Positions 7,556 through 15,380 of a stretch of 35,740 nt of DNA are shown one piece after another. Below the pieces are notes generated by a model that ran no database searches, had not been told where the DNA came from, and saw nothing but the letters and a program-made list of their open reading frames with translations. The first letter of the stretch is position 1; each line of letters begins with the position of its first letter. This DNA is from a virus. Made by a program: the position numbers and the translations under genes. The DNA is taken from the IMG/VR virus record IMGVR_UViG_3300032288_001059, positions 1-35,740 of that record; one strand, 5' to 3'.

Positions 7556-8130
7556 TATTCTACCGCCCCTACTACTTTATTCCAATTATTAATAGCCCAG
7601 TGACCGATACCACAAGCATCAGCAACGTCATTATCGTTAATACTTTTATTATAGTTGATTTCAATTAATTTTATTGTCCTTTCTTTTCTAATTTGTCTTT
7701 CATATGTTTTATACCAAGAGTCTGATTTGCCAGGATTTTTTAATCTAATCTCTAATTGTTCTTCTTTAGTTAATTTTTTATTTCCTAAATAGTTTTGCCA
7801 AGTAATTGGGGCTACCGTTCCTATTTGTTTTGTTCCAGATAAACCTGCTGCACCAAGTAGTGCACCTTGAACTAGCGCAAGATCTGCAGCAGTTTTAGGA
7901 CTATTCATAAAAACTGTATGCTCAATTATTATTGCCTCAAATCCACCAAAGTATTCAAAAAATGCTTTTGTTTTAACACATGCATCCATTACCTTTTCAT
8001 AATTTGTATTACCCTCAAATTTTATTTTTCCAATAGTTCCAAGTTTTTTATTTTCAAATAATGCAAAAGCAAGACTATTAGTACTAGCATCAATCGCACA
8101 AATTTTAGTTAAACTACCATTGTTGTTCAT
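7555..8130 (-). CDS. RuvC-like Holliday junction resolvase
   Basis: This 191-residue protein from ATG 8130 has the RNase H-fold layout of RuvC-type resolvases. The first strand carries AIDASTNSLAFALF (D14), the second acidic residue lies in IIIEHTVF (E70), and the C-terminal helix carries NDVADACGIGHWA (D168 and D171). These four acids are the expected two-metal catalytic set for cutting four-way junctions. The TTG at 8136 would add two residues, but the ATG has AAAGGA at better spacing. It overlaps the zinc-protein gene upstream and the 214-residue gene downstream. It would resolve branched recombination intermediates made by the phage RecA before packaging. Confidence 0.85.
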   Translation of the reverse strand: MNNNGSLTKICAIDASTNSLAFALFENKKLGTIGKIKFEGNTNYEKVMDACVKTKAFFEYFGGFEAIIIEHTVFMNSPKTAADLALVQGALLGAAGLSGTKQIGTVAPITWQNYLGNKKLTKEEQLEIRLKNPGKSDSWYKTYERQIRKERTIKLIEINYNKSINDNDVADACGIGHWAINNWNKVVGAVE

Positions 8131-8407
8131 AGTCAATAAATCCTTTTATTTGTTTTAACATTTTATCTATTTCTTTTTTGTTTATATTACAGTTAGAACA
8201 AAATCCAGAGTCATTATATATTGATAATTGTTCACCACAACCACCAAGACAAAGTCTTTTTTTTCCTATTCTTTTTTGTCTACGAGTTATTTGATACCTT
8301 TCGGCTATTTTAATTTTAGTTGCCTGTTCTCTACAAACATCTCCACAATAAATTTGATATCCCACTTTAGGTTTAAATGGAGTATCACATCTTTCACATA
8401 GTTTCAC
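8114..8407 (-). CDS. Small double zinc-finger protein
   Basis: This 97-residue basic protein has eight cysteines in two sets: C4-C7 with C21-C25, and C53-C57 with C70-C73. Two zinc ribbons or knuckles are implied. The linker is rich in Lys and Arg (RRQKRIGKKR), as expected for nucleic-acid binding. It starts with GTG at 8407, because the ATG two bases further upstream is in another frame. It lies five bases after the Cas4-like nuclease gene and overlaps the resolvase start. Similar small zinc proteins are common in actinophage replication regions, and the specific role is unknown. Confidence 0.75.
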   Translation of the reverse strand: MKLCERCDTPFKPKVGYQIYCGDVCREQATKIKIAERYQITRRQKRIGKKRLCLGGCGEQLSIYNDSGFCSNCNINKKEIDKMLKQIKGFIDYEQQW

Positions 8408-8412
8408 ATCAA

Positions 8413-9273
8413 TTAATCCACTTCATCCTTTAGCAATTTCATAGGTTTAATCTTAATTGTTCCATCTCCTGCTTCAGCACATGCTTTTTGAATTGGGCAT
8501 ACCTTGCAAATTCTTGAATTAGAGCGATAAGGAATTTCTGGCAATTGTTTGTCTTGCCAATTTTTGTAAACTATCTTCATCCATTCAAATGCTTCTTCTG
8601 CCCAAGCACGATAATGTTCATTTACTACAACTGGTAAAGTAAGAAGTTCGTGAGTGTTTTTATTTTCATAAATCATTACACCCTTACGCATTTTCCAAAC
8701 CTTCATATACATTAATAATTGCATTAAGTGACCCATTTTAGGTCGTCTATTTATTTTCCTATATTCAAACTCTTCATTTTTTATTGTTTTAATTTCACCA
8801 ACAAGTCTCTCACCTTTATAGTCAATCATAACATCTCCATACCCATCAAAAGGTGGATCATCAGTTTTAACTCTAAACTCCATTGCTGGATGAGTTTGTT
8901 TATTATATTTTCTTGGCTCTGAATCAAACTCTAAATCTTGTGCGAGTAAACCAGAAGCCTCTATTGCATCTTGAATTCTTCCATGTCCAAGACTTCCTTG
9001 TGTTCTATTTGCTACACCAGTAGCATCTGAGTTATCATAGGTTATTTGTCCATCAAACATTAAACTCCAATATCTTGGACATTCGCCTGCACCATAGGTC
9101 AAACCAGATGCTGAAAAATTATTTTTCTTTTGAAATTTTGGTTTTGTTTGTACAAGATAGCCAGCATTTATGGCAGTTGGCAAACCTTCAACAAAATCTT
9201 CTTCTTCTTTAGTATTTGTTTTTTTCTTTTTAGTACTTTTAACCATAATTTGTTCTAATAAATTTTTAGCCAT
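8413..9273 (-). CDS. Cas4/RecB-like PD-(D/E)XK exonuclease with Fe-S cysteines
   Basis: This 286-residue nuclease shows the RecB-family catalytic series: H97, D147 in GYGDVMID, E160-I-K162 in GEIKT, and Q185 in the LMQLLMYMK helix. It also has the Cas4/AddB four-cysteine pattern: one Cys before the core (C65 in GECPRYW) and three near the C-terminus (C256, C259, C265 in CKVCPIQKAC). This is expected to hold a [4Fe-4S] cluster. It probably resects DNA ends for recombination. No CRISPR array or cas1/cas2 is present, so an adaptation role is not supported. The Lys-rich N-terminal tail (11-25) is likely disordered. The start has AAAGGA eight bases upstream and a candidate promoter just before it. 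Confidence 0.88.
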   Translation of the reverse strand: MAKNLLEQIMVKSTKKKKTNTKEEEDFVEGLPTAINAGYLVQTKPKFQKKNNFSASGLTYGAGECPRYWSLMFDGQITYDNSDATGVANRTQGSLGHGRIQDAIEASGLLAQDLEFDSEPRKYNKQTHPAMEFRVKTDDPPFDGYGDVMIDYKGERLVGEIKTIKNEEFEYRKINRRPKMGHLMQLLMYMKVWKMRKGVMIYENKNTHELLTLPVVVNEHYRAWAEEAFEWMKIVYKNWQDKQLPEIPYRSNSRICKVCPIQKACAEAGDGTIKIKPMKLLKDEVD

Positions 9274-9295
9274 GTTTTATCCTTTGTTTATACTA

Positions 9296-9304
9296 AGTAT
9301 AGCA
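9296..9304 (-). promoter_or_regulatory. Candidate extended -10 promoter before the nuclease gene
   Basis: On the minus strand this reads TGCTATACT in the 33-base gap between the 104-residue gene and the nuclease gene. TATACT occupies 9301-9296, which would start transcription near 9289 and give a leader of about 16 bases that includes the AAGGA. The -10 box is part of a perfect inverted repeat at 9289-9301 (TATAC-TAA-GTATA), which could bind a regulator. No clear -35 box was seen. Confidence 0.45.
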
Positions 9305-9306
9305 GG

Positions 9307-9621
9307 TTAGCGCATTATGTATTTAAGCGCTGATACCAGATCGTTAATTGCTTGTGCTGCTGTAAAATATATATTTTTCTTTGCCCTGTCAGATTTATCA
9401 ACATTTGCCATCCATGTTGCCTTAAATGACATTTTTGCTGCAATAGCCTGTAATCTTACTATCTCAAGGCTAGCAACCTGAAGGGGTATATCTGGCTTTA
9501 TAATAATTTTTGCAATCATTGTCAAAGCAACCGTTAGTTCTTCATCCTGCATATAGTCTGCAATTTCTGTCAAACCATTTACCATATCAAGTGTTGTTTT
9601 TTGTGATACTGTTTCAGACAC
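9307..9621 (-). CDS. Uncharacterised helical protein
   Basis: This 104-residue protein starts with GTG at 9621 and overlaps the end of the preceding 99-residue gene. It is almost entirely predicted alpha-helix (for example ADYMQDEELTVALTMIAKII, then LQVASLEIVRLQAIAAKM), with alternating hydrophobic and charged faces suggesting a helical bundle or dimer. There is no cysteine, signal peptide or recognisable catalytic motif. It sits between the small PD-(D/E)XK-like gene and the Cas4-like nuclease gene in the recombination cluster. I do not recognise the family, and a structural or accessory role in DNA processing is inference from position only. Confidence 0.7.
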   Translation of the reverse strand: MSETVSQKTTLDMVNGLTEIADYMQDEELTVALTMIAKIIIKPDIPLQVASLEIVRLQAIAAKMSFKATWMANVDKSDRAKKNIYFTAAQAINDLVSALKYIMR

Positions 9622-9913
9622 TATTATTCCCCTCTGTTAATTGTTCCAACATGTTCATTTCAATTATAGCAAGTCTTACTTTTGCATTACCTTCTCCAAG
9701 AATTACAACAATGGCTGGAGACTTGTCTCTACCCGCCTGAATAGAATCAGTAACAGCCTTTGCCCATATATCTTTATTCAATGTAAAAGATTTTCTGGCT
9801 TCTTTAAAGTCAATAACAAATTCCTTCCAAGTAGCATCACCCTTTTGAGTATTTCTACCTGAATTTTTATGCTGTTTTGCACCTATTCTTTTTGATTCAT
9901 TTTTTTCAGTCAT
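9614..9913 (-). CDS. Putative small PD-(D/E)XK endonuclease-like protein
   Basis: This 99-residue protein fits a small phage nuclease-like pattern: a basic N-terminus, a KGDAT segment (D26), then a hydrophobic strand ending in D-x-K (FVIDFKEA, D35 and K37), then SFTL and a long helix (about 46-60), then SPAIVVIL (65-72). In related phage proteins I recall FLVExK in place of VIDFK, so the D...(D/E)xK core is kept with Asp. It is short and the third metal ligand is uncertain, so activity is unproven. It overlaps the zinc gene upstream by eight bases and the 104-residue gene downstream. Confidence 0.6.
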   Translation of the reverse strand: MTEKNESKRIGAKQHKNSGRNTQKGDATWKEFVIDFKEARKSFTLNKDIWAKAVTDSIQAGRDKSPAIVVILGEGNAKVRLAIIEMNMLEQLTEGNNSV

Positions 9914-10091
9914 TAATAAAATCTTTTTTTCTTTTTTTAGAAGGAATTAAATTAACTTTTGAAATATGTTTTTGTGAGCACATCCAAGTAGCATCTCCAG
10001 TTTCTGCATAAAGTCTTAATATTTTTACAATTTCTTGACACGTTTTACAAGGCCATTTGCCAGTATACACAGTAAAATTTTGCTCAGGCAT
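9906..10091 (-). CDS. Small zinc-binding protein (61 aa)
   Basis: This 61-residue protein has C15-x2-C18 (PCKTC) and C38-x3-H42 (CSQKH) spaced by 19 residues, a likely single zinc finger, and a basic tail (SKKRKK). Its ATG overlaps the end of the recA-like gene by eight bases, and its end overlaps the next gene by eight bases. Translation within one operon is likely. Nucleic-acid binding is probable; the target is unknown. Confidence 0.72.
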   Translation of the reverse strand: MPEQNFTVYTGKWPCKTCQEIVKILRLYAETGDATWMCSQKHISKVNLIPSKKRKKDFIND

Positions 10092-11097
10092 TAATTATTT
10101 TTTTCTTAAGTTGTTCTTGTAAATCTAAATCTTCTTTAACACGATCTATAAAACCATCACGACCTTGTACCTTTGTTCCATCATCCAATTGATACCAGGC
10201 ACCAGTTCTATTAACTAGCCCCATTGACTCTGCAGTATCAACCAAATCTCCTATTGCATCAATACCAATATTGTTACCTCTAAAATAAAAATCATACTCA
10301 CCAGATTGGAACCCTGGAGAGGTTTTAGAGAATTGTAGTTCCCAACGAATTTTTCTACCAATTTTTTCTTCAATTAACTTATCCCCCACCTTAATCTTTC
10401 CTTTAATTGCTTGATTTTCTGACTCAGAAGAAAACAATTTAATAACACAAGATGAATAAAACTTAGTAGCCTGACCACCAGAAGGCTGTTGACTTGTGTA
10501 CATTGCATTAATATTATTTCTTGATTGTGAAATAAGAACAAGTAATGTCGGTTTTACTTTATTATTAGCATAATTAAGCATTTTCCAGGCATTACTAAAA
10601 TCTCTAGATTCTGCACCAATTTGTTTTGTATTCTCAAGCGCTTTCATTTCATCTGAATCTTTTTCAAAATATATAGCAGGAAGCATAGATGTAATAGAAT
10701 CAACTACGATTAGGTCAACTCCAGCATTCATCAATCCAACCCCAACATCTACCATATCACTAATAGTTCTTGCTTGTGAATAAATTAATTTTGTTGGGTC
10801 TACCCCCAGTTGTTTTGCCCAGTCTTCCGAGTATGACATTTCAGAGTCAATCCATGCACAAACTTTACCTTCTGCTTGTGCTAAAGCAATCATCTGTAAA
10901 CACATGGAAGACTTAGCAGATGACTTGCTTCCCCATATAAGTACTTGTCTACCATATGGTAGTCCACCGCCTAATGCACGATTTAATCCAAAACTTGGAG
11001 TTGGCTGATACTCAAAACTAACACCTTCTCCTGTACCAAGACGTTTTCTAATTCTTGGGTCTAACTGTGATAATACATCTTCTACACTAACTGACAC
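10084..11097 (-). CDS. recA: RecA/UvsX-type recombinase
   Basis: This 337-residue strand-exchange ATPase has a P-loop at 56-64 reading GSKSSAKSS, where bacterial RecA has GPESSGKTT. Ala replaces the usual Gly before the invariant Lys (K62), and the result resembles the GPSKSFKS loop of T4 UvsX. IDSEMSYS (83-90) holds the probable catalytic glutamate (E86). LIVVDS (129-134) is Walker B, and an ISQSRNN segment matches the ATP-sensing Gln region before loop 2. The start is GTG at 11097, overlapping the polymerase stop by 11 bases. The order polymerase, recombinase, nucleases, resolvase suggests recombination-dependent replication. Confidence 0.92.
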   Translation of the reverse strand: MSVSVEDVLSQLDPRIRKRLGTGEGVSFEYQPTPSFGLNRALGGGLPYGRQVLIWGSKSSAKSSMCLQMIALAQAEGKVCAWIDSEMSYSEDWAKQLGVDPTKLIYSQARTISDMVDVGVGLMNAGVDLIVVDSITSMLPAIYFEKDSDEMKALENTKQIGAESRDFSNAWKMLNYANNKVKPTLLVLISQSRNNINAMYTSQQPSGGQATKFYSSCVIKLFSSESENQAIKGKIKVGDKLIEEKIGRKIRWELQFSKTSPGFQSGEYDFYFRGNNIGIDAIGDLVDTAESMGLVNRTGAWYQLDDGTKVQGRDGFIDRVKEDLDLQEQLKKKIINA

Positions 11098-14000
11098 TTA
11101 CATCCTCCATTATAACGGTTCCATCTTTGGTTTTACCAAAATTAAATTTGTATGATTTACCCTCTTCAATGTGCATATATGCTTTAGGAAATGCAGTAGG
11201 AAATACTGTTACAGAATGTAAATCTCTAGCCGTATCTGCTAAGGTTAAAGAAGCCATTTTCTTTCCAGTTTTTGTAACTCTTGGTTTAAAAGAAACAACA
11301 AACATTTCATCTTCTTTATAAGGTAACTGTTTATAACTTAAAAATTTAACAAGTGCATTTGAAGACCCTTTTATTTCATCAACAGGAATTGCAGACACAA
11401 TCCTATTGTCATTAGCAAGAACCAAGTAAGTACGACCCGTCTCAATAGTTGTTCCTTCTTCATCAAATATACCAACACTCCCAGTTTTGTCCAAAATTTC
11501 AACTCGTGACCAACCCTTTCCTCGTTTAATTGTTTTAACCATACCCATTAAAATATATGATCCTTTTTCTTCAAAATCTTCAATTGATTGAATAAATGCA
11601 TGATAGTGAGATGGAATAGAAATATTAAATTCTGGAAGATTTAAATATTCATAAAGATTTTCTTTTATATCTTCATCATTGCGAGGATTGTCAGGAAATG
11701 TTGCTGCGCCAGTTAACTTTAATGCATTTAACGCTCTACTATTTACTCCATTTCCTTTTGTAAATGTAAACTCCTCAAGTTGTTTATAACTAGTGAATGG
11801 CCTTGCATTAATATATTTTTGTGCAATATTATTTGAAATAAATTTAATACCAGTTAATCCAAAGCGAATACCCTTGCCTTCAATTTTAAAATCTAAATCT
11901 GAATCATTAATATGTGGTAATTTAATTGAAATCCCCATGCGTTTTGCTTCAATAAGATATTCTGTTCTGCCATCTTTATCTTTTTCATTTTTAAGAAGAG
12001 AAAACATAAACTCAAGAGGATAATAATATTTTAACCACGCCGTCCAATACGAGAGAGTAGAGTAAGCAACTGCGTGGCTCTTGTTAAACGAGTACCCCGC
12101 ATGTTCTTCAAAATCATGCCAAAGGTCCAAGGCCTGGTTAGGAGATATGTACTTACTTGCCCCAGCAACAAACCTATCTTGAAATAGATTGAACTCTTTT
12201 GCATCCTTTTTCTTTCCAATAATCTTACGAACTTTGTCAGCCTCTGCCATTGTCATTCCACCAAGATAAACGCAAGCCTGCATAACCTGTTCCTGATATA
12301 GGATACACCCATATGTATCACTGGTAAATTCTTTTATGATTTGGTGAATATAGGAGACATTTTGTTTACCATGTTTGCGGGCAATATAATCTTTTCCAAT
12401 AGTATTCATGGCTCCTGGACGAACTAAAGCATTTGATGCTGCTAATTCATTAAAATTCTTTACCCCCATTTTTACTAAAAGGTTTGTATATGGTGTTGCT
12501 TCACACTGAAATACGCCTTTTGTATACCCGTCTGAAAGCATCTCGTATACTTTTGGATCTGCCATATCAAGAGATAAAAGATCAATATCTTTATAATGAT
12601 TTATTTTAATCATATCAATACAATCTTTAACTACACTTAAAGTTTTAAGACCTAATGCATCAATTTTAATAAGACCAATTTTTTCAGCCTCTTCCATATC
12701 AACACCAACCACAGGAATGCGATCATCGGATCCAGGAGAAGAGCGAGTTTCCAATGGCGCATACCTAAATATTGGATTCTTACTAGTAACCACACCAGCA
12801 GCATGAATGCCAGTGCCCCTAATACGACCACGTAATTGTTCTCCATAAATCTCCACCTCTGGATATTTTTCTCTAAACCATAATGTAGTTTTAGATGTGC
12901 AATATTCATCCCAAGTATCAACTAACTTTAATACTTTGTTAACATCTGTCAATGGTATATCTAAAACTCGTGCAACATCTCGCACAACACCTTTATCTTT
13001 AAATTCAAGGAATGTAGCAATAGATGCTACATGCCTATATTGTCTAACTAAATAATCTTTTACTTCATCACGACGTGTATCTTGAATGTCTGTATCAATA
13101 TCAGGGAAGTCATTACGTTCTGGATTAATAAAACGAAAGAACAAAAGTCCATGCTCTAATGGATCTATGTCCGTAATACCAAGCATGTAACAAACCAAAG
13201 ATCCAGCAGAAGATCCACGACCAGGACCAACTAAGATTCCTTCTTTCTTAGCCCAGTTAATCATGCTTTGAACTACAAGAAAGTATGGAGCAAACTTTTT
13301 ATCTTTAATAATTTCAAGTTCTTCATCTAATCTTAACTCATATGAATCATTCCCTATCCAGGAAGATGTTAATTTTTTATCACTTAATGCTTGCCATGCT
13401 AGATCTCTTAGTTGTTGATCTGGATTTTTATATTGAACAGGAAGTAGATTTAATCCATCTTTAATGTCATAATCTTCTATTGTATCTGCTAACAACAAAG
13501 TATTTGAGTATATATCTTCTCTATTAATACCTTGTTTTTCCATTGCTGCTTTAATTTCTTCATATGAAAGAAGATGAATATCAAATTTATTAAATGTTAT
13601 ATCACGATCATGACCATATAAATAATCAAGTCGTTCCATCATATCTGTTTTCTTTTTAGATTTTTCATATGTTGCTTCTTTGTTTACTTTTCCATGTGTA
13701 TTAAGGATCAACTTAAATTCTTGTATTTCTTTTTGTAGTGTATCTGAATGGTGACAGTCTGGCGTAACAACAGCCTTTATATTAAATTCATCAGCAAGTT
13801 CAATCAAGTATTTGTTTATTTCTGGTGTATTATGTGGCATAACTTCAATATAATAGTCACTACCAAAGTTATCTTTAAACCATTTAATATGTTTTTTAGC
13901 AAGCGCAAATTCTTGCTCTTCTAATGCTTTAACAATAATACTACTAGGACAAGCAGAGGTTACAATAATTCCTTCTTTATATTTTTGAAGAATATTAAAA

Positions 14001-14374
14001 TCAAACCTTGGTTTTTTAAAAAATCCATCTGTCCATGCAATTTCACTAATCTTATTAAGATTTTCTAAACCTTTTTGGTTCTTGGCTAGAAGGATAATAT
14101 GGTTATAAACAAGATCTTGTTGACCTTCTCTTTCAGACTTATCTCTTTTATCAGATATATCTGCACACATATATCCTTCTAGACCTAGAATTGGCTTAAT
14201 ACCCTTTTCTTTTGCAGCACGATACAACTCTCTGTGGCCAGAAAGTGTACCGTGATCTGTAATTGCAAGAGCGCTCATACCCAACTTGCTAGCACGGTCT
14301 ACATACTCTTGTGGAGTTGCTATGCCGTCAAATAGGGAGTAGTGAGTATGAACATGTAAGCCTACGTAGTTCAT
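11087..14374 (-). CDS. dnaE: DNA polymerase III alpha subunit (DnaE type) with intact PHP domain
   Basis: This 1095-residue replicative polymerase has an N-terminal PHP domain with the full metal-ligand set: H7-x-H9, D16, D40-H41, E66, H92, C142, and D206 with H208. Many enzymes that retain this set have 3'-5' proofreading by the PHP domain. The polymerase core shows GPGRGSSAGS (383-392), PDIDTDI (424-430, D425/D427/D429) and KIDALGLKTL with D572 as the probable third catalytic acid. The FNKSHAVAYSTLSYWTAWLK segment marks the fingers-to-duplex-binding region, and an OB-like domain ends the protein. It lies one base after the SSB gene and overlaps recA. No clamp, clamp loader or separate epsilon exonuclease gene is in the window, so host factors may be used. 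Confidence 0.95.
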   Translation of the reverse strand: MNYVGLHVHTHYSLFDGIATPQEYVDRASKLGMSALAITDHGTLSGHRELYRAAKEKGIKPILGLEGYMCADISDKRDKSEREGQQDLVYNHIILLAKNQKGLENLNKISEIAWTDGFFKKPRFDFNILQKYKEGIIVTSACPSSIIVKALEEQEFALAKKHIKWFKDNFGSDYYIEVMPHNTPEINKYLIELADEFNIKAVVTPDCHHSDTLQKEIQEFKLILNTHGKVNKEATYEKSKKKTDMMERLDYLYGHDRDITFNKFDIHLLSYEEIKAAMEKQGINREDIYSNTLLLADTIEDYDIKDGLNLLPVQYKNPDQQLRDLAWQALSDKKLTSSWIGNDSYELRLDEELEIIKDKKFAPYFLVVQSMINWAKKEGILVGPGRGSSAGSLVCYMLGITDIDPLEHGLLFFRFINPERNDFPDIDTDIQDTRRDEVKDYLVRQYRHVASIATFLEFKDKGVVRDVARVLDIPLTDVNKVLKLVDTWDEYCTSKTTLWFREKYPEVEIYGEQLRGRIRGTGIHAAGVVTSKNPIFRYAPLETRSSPGSDDRIPVVGVDMEEAEKIGLIKIDALGLKTLSVVKDCIDMIKINHYKDIDLLSLDMADPKVYEMLSDGYTKGVFQCEATPYTNLLVKMGVKNFNELAASNALVRPGAMNTIGKDYIARKHGKQNVSYIHQIIKEFTSDTYGCILYQEQVMQACVYLGGMTMAEADKVRKIIGKKKDAKEFNLFQDRFVAGASKYISPNQALDLWHDFEEHAGYSFNKSHAVAYSTLSYWTAWLKYYYPLEFMFSLLKNEKDKDGRTEYLIEAKRMGISIKLPHINDSDLDFKIEGKGIRFGLTGIKFISNNIAQKYINARPFTSYKQLEEFTFTKGNGVNSRALNALKLTGAATFPDNPRNDEDIKENLYEYLNLPEFNISIPSHYHAFIQSIEDFEEKGSYILMGMVKTIKRGKGWSRVEILDKTGSVGIFDEEGTTIETGRTYLVLANDNRIVSAIPVDEIKGSSNALVKFLSYKQLPYKEDEMFVVSFKPRVTKTGKKMASLTLADTARDLHSVTVFPTAFPKAYMHIEEGKSYKFNFGKTKDGTVIMEDVSVS

Positions 14375-14375
14375 C

Positions 14376-15032
14376 TTACCAATCTGTGTTGGTTGATGAA
14401 GTTACAGATGGAGTATCAAACCCCAAATAGAATGCTTCTTGTTCAGCGTAAGGAATTTTCTTTAATGCTAACTCAAGAGCGTATGGCTTGTATGCTGACC
14501 AGTCAAATGGTTCTTTATCTGGTGCAGATGGAATGAGTGTATAACTTGTTTCAGTACCCTGACCGTTACGCTTTAACTTCCATGAAATGTTTGATATGCT
14601 TCCTGTTTCAAGGGCATACTCACGAATAGTATTAAATGCAGATTGCTTACTTACACCCATTGACCAAATGGCTATGTATGGGTCTTCAATGCCATCATCT
14701 ACAAGTACATTACAATAAAAACGAAGACGTGCTCTCCACCCAGCCTTTGGGTCTTTGCGGTGCATTTCTTCAGCCCAATCACGGCCTTCTGTTTCCATAG
14801 TATCTACAGCCTTGCGCTTGTAGTCTTTTGGATTTGTATGTTCTTTGACAACAAGTGCTAAGCCACGGTCTGCGCTATAATTTGCAGAATCTTCGTCAAG
14901 TTCTTCAACAAATCTAATTTTTGCGGATTGTCCATCGGCAAGTTTTAACCATCTTACCTTTGGAGAGTTTTCATCATACTTTGGTTTGTCAACTAGGGCA
15001 TTAATATTTTTTAGTCCCTTTACAATAGTCAT
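14376..15032 (-). CDS. ssb: Single-stranded DNA binding protein (phage OB-fold type)
   Basis: This 218-residue protein begins with a basic and aromatic beta region (VRWLKLADGQSAKIRFVEEL, about 26-45). I associate it with actinophage and cyanophage single-stranded DNA binding proteins related in role to T4 gp32. Further strands follow, including RARLRFYCNVLVDD and ISNISWKLKRNGQG. The C-terminus is Ser/Thr-rich and ends in TDW, a short acidic-aromatic end that could contact the replication machinery. The start has AAGGAG ten bases upstream. Position between primase and polymerase supports the call. No cysteine zinc site like that of gp32 is seen. Confidence 0.78.
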   Translation of the reverse strand: MTIVKGLKNINALVDKPKYDENSPKVRWLKLADGQSAKIRFVEELDEDSANYSADRGLALVVKEHTNPKDYKRKAVDTMETEGRDWAEEMHRKDPKAGWRARLRFYCNVLVDDGIEDPYIAIWSMGVSKQSAFNTIREYALETGSISNISWKLKRNGQGTETSYTLIPSAPDKEPFDWSAYKPYALELALKKIPYAEQEAFYLGFDTPSVTSSTNTDW

Positions 15033-15060
15033 ATTATTTTTTTCTCCTTGTTTTTTTATT

Positions 15061-15375
15061 TTATAGTACTAACCCAAAATGTTTTAAAATAAATATGATA
15101 GCAAGAACACTCCATAATATATTAAACCATATTAAAGTTGGTATGGTTTTTACTGTTGATGACCAGATTAGTCCCAAACTTGATACTAAAGCAAAAATGT
15201 AAAACCACCATATGCTAATATCAAATAAAAGGCCTGGAATAATAATTAAGCCTTTGGCAACAAAAGCAAAAAACTCAACAGTATTGGCTCTAGTCCAATA
15301 TTTTTTATGGCCCATTGTTTTTAAAGCAATGACCCATTGCATGTTTTTATTTTTTGTTTTATTTTTCATGTTCAT
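15061..15375 (-). CDS. Small membrane protein with three predicted transmembrane helices
   Basis: This 104-residue protein has a Lys/Asn-rich N-terminus (MNMKNKTKNKN) followed by three hydrophobic stretches at about 33-52, 54-73 and 78-97. Trp residues sit at the boundaries. The basic N-terminus predicts a cytoplasmic start. A second ATG two codons in is also possible, and neither start has a strong ribosome site. Its place inside the replication operon, between primase and SSB, is unusual for a membrane protein. Possible roles include anchoring replication, superinfection exclusion, or a holin-like function, but the sequence does not decide among them. Confidence 0.68.
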   Translation of the reverse strand: MNMKNKTKNKNMQWVIALKTMGHKKYWTRANTVEFFAFVAKGLIIIPGLLFDISIWWFYIFALVSSLGLIWSSTVKTIPTLIWFNILWSVLAIIFILKHFGLVL

Positions 15376-15380
15376 CTTTT

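Noticed and set aside
8413-9273. CRISPR adaptation (Cas4) system
   Set aside because: The nuclease is Cas4-like, but there is no repeat-spacer array or cas1/cas2; phage recombination nucleases share this fold.
12652-12921. Minus-strand frame inside dnaE in another frame
   Set aside because: Fully nested in the polymerase core with intact catalytic motifs; no independent evidence.
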